IMG/VR virus record: IMGVR_UViG_3300008448_000172
Span: 1-44,749 of that record
Reading direction: 5' to 3' (one strand)
Source of the DNA: a virus
DNA: 44,749 nt
Shown: piece by piece, positions 17,401 to 25,500 of the stretch
Numbering within the stretch: position 1 is the stretch's first letter
Layout: each line of letters begins with the position of its first letter
Program-made: the position numbers and the translations under genes
The notes under the pieces: model-generated
Told to the model about the DNA's origin: nothing
Seen by the model: the letters and a program-made list of their open reading frames with translations, nothing else
Databases searched by the model: none

Positions 17401-18092
17401 ATAAAGTAATTCTTCTTTCATCGGTTGCAGGATCACCAACTTCCAATGCAAGCTTAGTAGTAAATAGAGGATCCAGTCCAGATGTAGATTTAAAATGGAA
17501 TGAATCTACTGATCGTTGGGAATTTACTAACGACGGCACAAACTATTTTGTTTTACCCAGACCAGAAGAATATGACAATGTAATATATGATGTTTCAATA
17601 CAGAGTGGAACCACTCCTGCTCTAAGTGCTAATTTAATTCTAAATGGAAGAAAATCTGGTAATGTAATTTCTACAGATAGAATTGAAATTGTTGGTTCTG
17701 GTTTAGTAAAAGTAACAAGAACAAATGATGACAAGTTAAATATTGCAGCAGGCGTTGGTACAATTACAGTAACAAATATTGATAATGCCGGAAATTATGT
17801 TCTAGATCAATTTCCGCTAGGAACCTATAGATCAGCAAAGTACGTTTATAGTGCTTTAACGACATCATATATTTCTGGCGGCCCACATCACGCAACAGGA
17901 GAAATTTTAGTATTGCATGATGGTGCAAATGCGTATATTACTCAGTATGCAATGTTGACGTCTACAGACGATGATGTAATTAATTTGGACGCCGACATAA
18001 ATAGTGGGAACCTAAGATTGTTAGCAACTGCAACGTCGGGTGGTCATTTGGTTACCTTAAAATTAACTGGTATAACTTATACTGAAATATAA
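14478..18092 (+). CDS. Giant tail-fibre protein
   Basis: A protein of 1204 residues, beginning MTRARVFSKGLGGGGGANANINLADV. The first 560 residues are tandem fibre repeats of the type TTxDLxEGxxNxYxTNARVxxN-xxxxSxNxLADV, with Ala/Asn-rich coiled stretches (for example ANVALIANTANLALVASVANL). Two copies of a longer module follow (about residues 535-600 and 870-960): NGNLNVRGNLTLLNSDNVLVKAR / QGNLTIRGNITTINSTTVVIDDKNLVLANN, then QADGAGITINGANATINY. The C-terminus ends in a distinct beta domain (about 1040-1204). There is no S74 domain. A late promoter lies just upstream. It is a tail or side fibre by family; the large number of repeats points to length variation by recombination. Confidence 0.8.
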   Translation: MTRARVFSKGLGGGGGANANINLADVLPLLTTANVIEIFPNVYYSNARVFANINLASLDDLFDVGNTTGKVAGQGLVWNGNVWTFGNISANLSLFTTDDLPQGNTNFYFSNALARRAFTAGTPSIVIDWNLGTISANLEAVAASANTTDTLPEGAVNLYYRDSRAHANLKLARLSDLSDVYTKGDILPTGHPGAGTPLTQVNTGYTLVWHEESNSWIAGRVVSEESNVANSAIEANTVLSLGNLTTNDLAEGNVNFYFTNARVLANVERMSINVLADVNTSDSQEGYILTYIGSTWVARSLGNISNIDIVVSTNFANTAGLANVALIANTANLALVASVANLALNTQLANSATFAFTANVANLALVALTALTTNAATQVQNLNNFTTANLAEGVNLYYTNARVLSNVEQMSINVLADVNTTNVSVGTGIGYVLTWTGSEWAPNALPGASDTSGFAERSNVANVALSAVSTERANVANTVLTLSNFTTADLRESFSNLYYTSQRVRDDIQNAILNKDIEIGDAIVNGNLNVRGNLTLLNSDNVLVKARRITLASQASGVSQAEGAGIYIEGANVAFAYSQTNDGWGLDKNLTINGNLLPAVNGQYNLGQPGKLWRGVYIGAQTIFLGNTSIGENPTGGLIVQDQFGNPAGIDLSNIVGTEYVSINRLIGNTNPEIENQAYIGGNVKQFTSGKTGNIYFGILKDGTVNEFAGMRVIEANIDGNVRSDVLFYNDYENRNNSTIRLGLYGDGNIGLTSNLVIFNNINLIDRFGNFVGNAFLGTTDVAIEKGGTGANTRPNARRNLFSDFSGGLVAKIGGATNTLVATSIVAGTGVYVTDGDAQNGSPTIAIGQNVHPTASVIFSNVTVNGQLNSDDITAAVITARTDLIVQGNLTIRGNITTINSTTVVIDDKNLVLANNAIDASQADGAGITINGANATINYASGGDKFVVNKALEVQGNLTLGSYSVTAEQVNVTGDKVILLSSVAGSPTSNASLVVNRGSSPDVDLKWNESTDRWEFTNDGTNYFVLPRPEEYDNVIYDVSIQSGTTPALSANLILNGRKSGNVISTDRIEIVGSGLVKVTRTNDDKLNIAAGVGTITVTNIDNAGNYVLDQFPLGTYRSAKYVYSALTTSYISGGPHHATGEILVLHDGANAYITQYAMLTSTDDDVINLDADINSGNLRLLATATSGGHLVTLKLTGITYTEI

Positions 18093-18095
18093 TAA

Positions 18096-21000
18096 ATGCA
18101 AGATTTTAGAGTAAAATCCGGACTAAGAGTCGATGGTAATGTATATGGCGTTACCAATTTAACCGTTACCTATAGCGGTTCCTTTGGTAATATTAGAGTT
18201 ACCGGAGATATTGTAGGTAATGTTGTTGGCACAGTTAGTAGCTTAGCCAATCATACTACATCAAATCTTGCAGAGGGTAACAATCTATATTATACAAATG
18301 CCAGAGCATACGCTAATTTAACTTTAGCCAGTATCAATGCTCTGGCGGATGTTGATACTGTTAATGTTTCTCCGCTATTAGGATATGGATTACTTTGGGA
18401 CGGTTCAAAATGGGCGCCAAACGTAATCACAGTTTCAGATACAGAATTAGCGAATGTTGCTAATAGTGTTCTTGGTATTGTACAACAATCTATTTCATCA
18501 TTCCAAGCAAATGCTGCTCTCGTATCGGAAGAAGCAAACGTTGCTAATGTTGTTAGAACTTTAGCGAATTTCACTACTGCAAACTTAGCAGAAGGTACTA
18601 ATCTTTACTTTACTTCTGAAAGAGTGCTAGATGCCTTAGAAGGCAATAATGTTACAGTTAATAATTTAACTGTATCTGGTGATTTAGAAGTACAAGGAAA
18701 TATTGTAACTATTAATACTGCAACACTAGTTGTAGAAGATAAAAATATTCTTCTTGCGAACGGTGCAATTAATGCCGGCCAAGCTAACGGTGCAGGTATT
18801 ACCATTGCGGGTGCAAATGCATCCATTACATATGATTCAGCCAACGATCAATTTGAAACTAATAAAGATTTAGAAGTACAAGGTAATGTAAATATTGCCG
18901 CAGCAACTGAAGCAGCAAATGGATCGACTACTGGCGCACTAACAGTTACAGGTGGCGCATATATTGCTGGTAATTTGAATGTTGCTGGTGCAATATTCTC
19001 AGAAGCAGAGCCGGTAATTAATTTAAGTGCAATGAATCAGAGCTTGGCGGTATTAAGATCGCAAGTTCTCGCACCTTCAAGTAACGTATTATATGTAAAT
19101 GGCAACGGTGATGATGCAAACGATGGTTTCTCATATGCAAACGCTCTTGCTAATATTCACACTGCATTAAATCGCGCACAACCTTGGACAACAGTTTTTG
19201 TTAAGAGCGGCGATTATGTACTTTATAATCAGCCAGTAACAATTAAGCAAAGAGTTGGTTTGGTTGGTGATAACTTAAGAACAACAACTGTTAGACCAAG
19301 TCAAGCAAACGTAGATATGTTCTACGTTGAAAACGCATCATATGTAACAGGAATTACATTTAGAGATCATATTGCACCTGCTGCAGTATTCTCATATAAT
19401 CCAGATGGTTCCGCTGGAACTATTGTAACAAGCCCGTACATCCAAAATTGCTCATCCATTACAACTACCGGTACAGGTATGCGTGTAAATGGTAATTATG
19501 TAAGCGGATTACGTTCAATGGTTTGTGATTCTTATACCAATACTAATGAAGGTGGTATAGGAATTCATATGTTGAACAGAGGCTATACTCAGTTAGTTTC
19601 TGTATTTACTATTTGCTGTGATATTGCTGTACTTTGCGAGGATGGAGGTTTCTGTTCTATCACAAACTCCAACGCATCGTTTGGTAGATTGGGTCTATTA
19701 GCAAGAGGTGTTAGCCAGCCGCTAAACTTCGGAAAGTTCGATTCAATCGTAGATACGGATGAAGGAACCAAATATTTAATTAAGGATTTGAATTCAAGAC
19801 CGAACTATGGTGACGCAGTTCTGTTTGCCAATTACAATCAAGAAAAATGTTCTAGAGACACAGGTTTAATTGTAGATTCATTGGCATTTGATTTGGCATA
19901 TCAGTCAAATACACAATCTGCTTTCTCTGGTTTACAATATTGGGCACAAGCAGAATCTGCTATTCCAAACCAGGCAGAGGAAACAATTGCCGCATTTAAT
20001 TATGCTAAAGATTTAGCAACGAATGTTGCATTAAATATTACCATTACATCTCCAAGACAAGCAAATGTTACCCAAACATCTGGCACTGCTGGGGCATGGG
20101 TATCGAGAATTTCTGACGGATTTGATTTAGTTGCAAATATTATTACCGGCGGAACGATAGGTGTAACTGATAGAATTATTCCAAATGGATTCCCTGCAAA
20201 TACAAATGTAGCTGTTAATGATGCAGCCAATTTAGTTCTTCTGAACAAGTCATTTATTCAGAAAGAAGTAATTGCATTTGTTAATCAAGAATATCCAGGA
20301 TTCTTTAGTAATGCAAGTAATTTTATTGATGCAGCAAATGCTGCATCAAAATGCGAAAGAGATACAGGTTACTTACTTGATAGTATAGTATTTGACTTCC
20401 TACATAATGGTAATAGACAAGCTATTACTTCGGGTGTATATTATTATAATAATGATTTCAATACTACACAAATTGCCAATCAAATTCCGCAAACAACTGC
20501 GGCATATGATTTTATTGGATCCATAGTTGATGATATTGTAAGAAATAAAAAGGTTGCGGCATATAATCAAGAAAAATGTGAAAGAGATACTGGTCTAATC
20601 GTAGATTCTCTAGCATTTGATTTAGCTTATAATAGTAATACGCAATCCAACTTCGCAGGTTTACAATACTGGTCTCAGACATCTTCGGCAATCCCTAACC
20701 AGTCTGAAGAAACTGTGGCAGCAATTAATCATGCCAAAGTATTAGCTGCAAATGTTGCACAAAATATTACTATTGCTTCTCCAAAGCAAGCTAATATTCT
20801 GCAAGTATCTGGTACAGGTGGTAGCGCACTAGAGTCAAATACAATTACTAATAATTATAACTTAATTATTGATATTATTAATAATGGAACTGTTGGTGTA
20901 ACTGATAGAATTGTTCCTAACAGATTCCCCGCTAATTCTGATGTAAATGTTAATAATGCTGCGAATTTAATTCTTTTGAATAGATCATTTATCCAGGCAG

Positions 21001-22241
21001 AAACAATTGCGTATATAAATCAAACATACCCAGGATTCTTTGCTAACGCTAATAACTTTATTGATCCTGTAAATGCAGAAGCAAAATGTTCAAGAGACGT
21101 TGGATTCATTTTAGATAGCGTAGCTTTTGATTTAAGACATGATGGTAATAGACAATCGATTCAATCGGGTGTGTTCTACTATAACTTCAGTGCAAACACA
21201 ACTCAAATTAATGATCAGATTGTACAGACCGGCGCAGCATATAATTTTATTGGTAGTATCATAGATGAGGTTGTAAGAGGAGTTCCTGTAGCAAATGTAA
21301 GGCAAAATGTCTATACTCAAAATACTACAGCAGCGACTGCCGCAACCTTTGAAGAAGCAAACATTGTTCTGCAGAAAATTAGTTTAATTAATAATATTAT
21401 TACTAGTGGGCCAAATGTTGCTCTGGCCAAAACATCATTAAGCGGAAATGTTATTACAATCTCCACAAATGTGTCAAATGCAGTTAAATTAATTTTAGCA
21501 AACAAAGATTTTATTAGAGCAGAGACAATTGAATTTGTAAATGCTACATTGTTCGATCCTCCGTATCAGTCTGTTTATAGACAAAATACTACAGCTTTCC
21601 CTGCGGCAAGTTTAACCGAAGCAAACTTAGTATTAAATAATATAGATCTAATTACAAATATTATTGAGAATGGTGCAAATGCTGCTCCTGCTAGAAGACC
21701 AATATCTTATAGTACGTTAAGTAATGACTCAAATGTAATTAATGCAGCTAAAATTATTCTATCTAATAGAGACTTTATTGTTGCAGAAGTAAATGGATAC
21801 ATTAATAGAAATTGGGCAAATATTAGTAATGGAACAGTTGCTTTCTATACAGTAGCTAACAGCACACCGCTTGTAGGAAATACTTCGTTAGTTACTTTCC
21901 TTGAGGGTGCGATAGAAGATATTACTCCGATAGCAAATTCTACAGTGAGTTTCCATCAACCAAGTTATATTTCTGCGTTGGGTTACACATTTGAATATAT
22001 TGGTTCGGGCACTAATTTACAAACGGCATTACCGTATAATGGCGGATTCCCGATTCAAGAAAATGAAGTTACTGAAGAAAAAGGCGGAAGAGTTTATTTC
22101 ACAAGTACAGACCAACAGGGCGACTTTAGAATTGGTACAGAACTAGTTTTCAATAGAGTAGATGGAACAATTTCAGGTAGAACATTTACCAAGGCATTGT
22201 TCTCAGTTATGACACCATATATATTAGCAGTCGAAGGATAA
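18096..22241 (+). CDS. Giant tail-fibre protein with pectin-lyase-like domain and duplicated KCxRDxG domains
   Basis: A protein of 1381 residues. Residues 1-190 hold the fibre repeat ([19 protein letters not shown]) and a DGSKWAPN unit. Residues 190-300 hold the EDKNILLANGAINAGQANGAGITIAGANA module. Residues 328-500 resemble the beta-helix of the protein at 7604: VLYVNGNGDDANDG, AYANALANIHTALNRA, GLVGDNLRTTTVRP. From about residue 580 two copies of a 243-residue unit follow, each with YNQEKCxRDTGLIVDSLAFDLAY and then a half-similar KCxRDxGxxLDSxxFDxxHxGNRQ. The end (TSTDQQGDFRIGTELVFNRVDG to MTPYILAVEG) is nearly the same as in 7604. Its start is 3 bases after the previous stop. It is a host-recognition fibre by family. 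Confidence 0.8.
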   Translation: MQDFRVKSGLRVDGNVYGVTNLTVTYSGSFGNIRVTGDIVGNVVGTVSSLANHTTSNLAEGNNLYYTNARAYANLTLASINALADVDTVNVSPLLGYGLLWDGSKWAPNVITVSDTELANVANSVLGIVQQSISSFQANAALVSEEANVANVVRTLANFTTANLAEGTNLYFTSERVLDALEGNNVTVNNLTVSGDLEVQGNIVTINTATLVVEDKNILLANGAINAGQANGAGITIAGANASITYDSANDQFETNKDLEVQGNVNIAAATEAANGSTTGALTVTGGAYIAGNLNVAGAIFSEAEPVINLSAMNQSLAVLRSQVLAPSSNVLYVNGNGDDANDGFSYANALANIHTALNRAQPWTTVFVKSGDYVLYNQPVTIKQRVGLVGDNLRTTTVRPSQANVDMFYVENASYVTGITFRDHIAPAAVFSYNPDGSAGTIVTSPYIQNCSSITTTGTGMRVNGNYVSGLRSMVCDSYTNTNEGGIGIHMLNRGYTQLVSVFTICCDIAVLCEDGGFCSITNSNASFGRLGLLARGVSQPLNFGKFDSIVDTDEGTKYLIKDLNSRPNYGDAVLFANYNQEKCSRDTGLIVDSLAFDLAYQSNTQSAFSGLQYWAQAESAIPNQAEETIAAFNYAKDLATNVALNITITSPRQANVTQTSGTAGAWVSRISDGFDLVANIITGGTIGVTDRIIPNGFPANTNVAVNDAANLVLLNKSFIQKEVIAFVNQEYPGFFSNASNFIDAANAASKCERDTGYLLDSIVFDFLHNGNRQAITSGVYYYNNDFNTTQIANQIPQTTAAYDFIGSIVDDIVRNKKVAAYNQEKCERDTGLIVDSLAFDLAYNSNTQSNFAGLQYWSQTSSAIPNQSEETVAAINHAKVLAANVAQNITIASPKQANILQVSGTGGSALESNTITNNYNLIIDIINNGTVGVTDRIVPNRFPANSDVNVNNAANLILLNRSFIQAETIAYINQTYPGFFANANNFIDPVNAEAKCSRDVGFILDSVAFDLRHDGNRQSIQSGVFYYNFSANTTQINDQIVQTGAAYNFIGSIIDEVVRGVPVANVRQNVYTQNTTAATAATFEEANIVLQKISLINNIITSGPNVALAKTSLSGNVITISTNVSNAVKLILANKDFIRAETIEFVNATLFDPPYQSVYRQNTTAFPAASLTEANLVLNNIDLITNIIENGANAAPARRPISYSTLSNDSNVINAAKIILSNRDFIVAEVNGYINRNWANISNGTVAFYTVANSTPLVGNTSLVTFLEGAIEDITPIANSTVSFHQPSYISALGYTFEYIGSGTNLQTALPYNGGFPIQENEVTEEKGGRVYFTSTDQQGDFRIGTELVFNRVDGTISGRTFTKALFSVMTPYILAVEG
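19831..21289 (+). repeat. 729-bp internal duplication (diverged)
   Basis: Two in-frame copies, about 19831-20560 and 20561-21289, offset by exactly 729 bases (measured between the two AGAAAAATGT anchors at 19841 and 20570). They encode the same order of motifs: QEKCxRDTGLIVDSLAFDLAY, GLQYW, ASAIPNQ, GVTDRI, FPAN, FVNQxYPGFF, then KCxRDxG and GNRQ. DNA and protein have diverged moderately. Confidence 0.8.
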
Positions 22242-22247
22242 AATCAA

Positions 22248-22589
22248 ATGGCAACCGCATTAAACGTATTCAGAACAGTTACAGCAGACCTTACAACCGA
22301 AGATAAGTTGTTATATACTGCACCAAGCAGAAAAACATCTATTTTCCTTTCGGTTCAGGCTACTAATCTAACTAATAATACTGTTCAAGTATCTTTTTAT
22401 CATGGATCAACTGCAAATGTAAAGACTGCTCTTGCTAAAAACTTCAAAATTCCAACAGGCGATTCTATGGCAGTTATCAGCGCGGGTGCTAAGTTGGTGT
22501 TAGAAACAGGACAAAAAGTATATTCAAGCGCAAGCGCAAACAATTCAGTTCAATTAGTAATGAGCGTACTAGAATCAGCAAATGACTAA
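22248..22589 (+). CDS. Small fibre-associated structural protein (paralogue of 10518)
   Basis: A protein of 113 residues beginning MATALNVFRTVTADLTTEDKLLYTAP and ending VQLVMSVLESAND. It shares the layout and many positions of the protein at 10518, with beta-strand-like alternation throughout and no Cys. It lies 6 bases after the pectin-lyase-like fibre and overlaps the next fibre gene by 8 bases, repeating the order seen at 10507-10885. A connector or tip role within the fibre complex is inferred from this conserved order. Confidence 0.65.
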   Translation: MATALNVFRTVTADLTTEDKLLYTAPSRKTSIFLSVQATNLTNNTVQVSFYHGSTANVKTALAKNFKIPTGDSMAVISAGAKLVLETGQKVYSSASANNSVQLVMSVLESAND

Positions 22590-25500
22590 ACTAATATCGG
22601 GAAGAATTGCTAAAGTAGACAGCGCTAATGTCAGTGCTGATCGTTATCAATTCATAGAGCTTTCAGAAACAGAACCAGATTTAGGCCTACCTTCTGAGTT
22701 AGGTCAAATATTCACCTCAGACTTATCCGGTAACAGATATTGGGTTCGTTTAGATACTGCAAACGTAACAGAACTTAATAATCTATATTTTACCAATACT
22801 AGAGTTATAAGTGCTCTTGTTGGTGCAAATGTATCTTTAAATAATTTAATTGTATCCGGTGATCTAGAAGTACAAGGCAATCTTGTAACTTTAAATGTGG
22901 TTTCCGTTTCAATTGAAGATAAGAATTTATTACTGGCAAATGGTGCCACTAATTCAGCCGCAGCAGATGGCGCAGGAATCACTATTGCGGGTGCTAATGC
23001 TGAAATAACATATCAAAATACCGGCGATAGAATTAATTTCAACAAACCGGTTAATGTTCAAGGCAATTTAACGATCGATGGTTCGTTTGTTGGCAATGGC
23101 TTAATAATTAGAAACATTGCTGTTACTGATGAAATATTAACAGGAAATATTTTAGGTCAAGGGTTTACATCTAATACAATTGTTGTATCCGAAACCTTAA
23201 CTGGTAATATAATCACTGCAAATGTAGTAACTTCAAAAGAATGGTATGGCATTTATACTGCCAACGTACTAGAAACTTCGGGCAACCTGTACTATACAAA
23301 TGATAGAGTATTCTCATTTGTAACAGGAATGTCTATAGGTGACCTTGTAGATGTTGCAAATATCTATACCCACAATGGCGGAGCTTATGTAGGTATACAG
23401 GAAGGACAAGCTTTAGTTTGGGATGGTAATGTATTTATTCCAGTATTCGTTAATAGTGAAGTTGCAAACGTAGCAGATCTTGCTGTTAAGGTTCTAAATT
23501 TAGAAAATCAAACTACTGCCAATGTCCGTGAAGCAGCATCCAATCTATACTTTACAAATACTAGAGTATTAGATGCGATTTCACTTGCAACTATTAATCC
23601 AAATAATATTAACGCAAATAATATTGTTGTAGATAGTATTACTGCAAATATTTGGAACAGAATATATACGGCAAATGTAATTGAAACTGCAGGTAATTTA
23701 TATTTTACCACACAAAGAGCTAGAAGTTCCGTTTCAAACAGTACAGGTGTTTATTATAGTTCAGACAATGGGGTGTTCTCAATTGGACAAGATGTTGCAA
23801 TAACATCCGATGTTCAATTTAGAGATTTAACACTATCAGGTAATTTATTCATATTAGGTAATGTCGCAATTATTGCAGCCAATACCTTAGAAATTAATGA
23901 TCCGATTATACATCTTGGTTTAGGTAATCCAGGTGATCAGTGGGATATTGGATTCGTTGGGCATTATGTAGACGCCGGGGACAGACACACAGGTCTCTTT
24001 AGAGATGCAACTGATAAGAAATTTAAATTTTTCAGCAATACAACTGTAGATCCTAGTAATGTAAATTATATCGATACTACTGAAGATTCATTTAGATTAG
24101 CTTCAGTTGTTGCAGAGACATTTGAAGGTAATGTAATTGGTACTGTAAGCAGTATCGCCAATCATAATACTGATGCTCTTGCTGAAGGCGTAAATAACCT
24201 TTACTATACCAATGCAAGAACTGTCCAAACAGTAACACCATTATTAACTACTGCAAATGTAGTAGAATTAACTAATCAATATTTTACTAACGTTAGAGTT
24301 CTACAAGCAGTAGAACCAAGATTAACTACTGCAAATGTAGTAGAATTAACTAATCAATATTTTACTAACGTTAGAGTTCTACAAGCAGTAGAACCAAGAT
24401 TAACTACTGCTAATGTAACAGAACTAGATAATCTATATTTTACCAATGCTCGTGTTCTAGCTAATGTAGAACAAATGAGTGTTAATGTGTTTGCTGATGT
24501 TGATATTTCAGGTGTTGCTGTAAATGCAACATTAGTTTGGGATGGTACGAAGTTTGTTCCAGGTTCTACAGATACGTCTTTAAGATCTAACTTCGCAAAT
24601 GCTGCAACTTTTGCTAACATTGCAGGATCATCTAATGTTGCCCTACTTGCAGACTTAGCTAATTTAGTATCTTCGTTAAGTAATCATAATACTTCGAATC
24701 TTGCTGAAGGTACTAACTTATATTATACAAATAGTAGAGTTTTATCAGCATTAGTTTTTGCAAATGTTTTAGTTGCGGATTTAACAGCAGCAGGTAATCT
24801 TGTTGCAAATGGTCTAATCATCCGCGGTATTAATGTTAATGATAATTTTCTGACGGGCAATATTAACATTACGAATATTGCCGCAGCAAATGTAATTAAT
24901 GCAAATATTATTTCTGCGCAGCAATGGCAAGGAATTTATACTGCCAATGTAATTGAATCGCCAACAAATTTATACTTTACTAATACCAGAGCAATTTCTG
25001 TAGTAACGCCTTTATTAACTACGGCGAATGTAAATGAATTTGGATCGAATCTTTACTTTACACCTGAAAGAGTAGTTCAGACAGTAACGCCTTTATTAAC
25101 TACGGCGAATGTAAATGAATTTGGATCGAATCTTTACTTTACACCTGAAAGAGTAGTTCAGACAGTAACGCCTTTATTAACTACAGCAAACGTAAATGAA
25201 ACAGGTGCAAATCTATATTTTACCCCTACAAGAGTAGTTCAAACAGTAACGCCTCTATTAACTACAGCAAACGTAAATGAAACAGGTGCAAATCTATATT
25301 TTACAAATGCGAGAGTTTTAGCTTCTCTTGTTAATGCAAATGTTCTAGTTGCAGATTTAACAGCAGCAGGTAATTTAGTAGCAAATGGTTTAATTATTCG
25401 CGGTATTAATGTTACTGATGCTGTACTAACAGGCAATCTTACCGTTACTAATATTACAAATGGTAATGTAATTATTGCGAATGTTATTTCTTCACAAGTT

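Noticed and set aside
24243-25326. Regularly spaced repeats that could suggest a CRISPR array
   Set aside because: Repeats are contiguous, in frame and translated as fibre units; there are no unique spacers.
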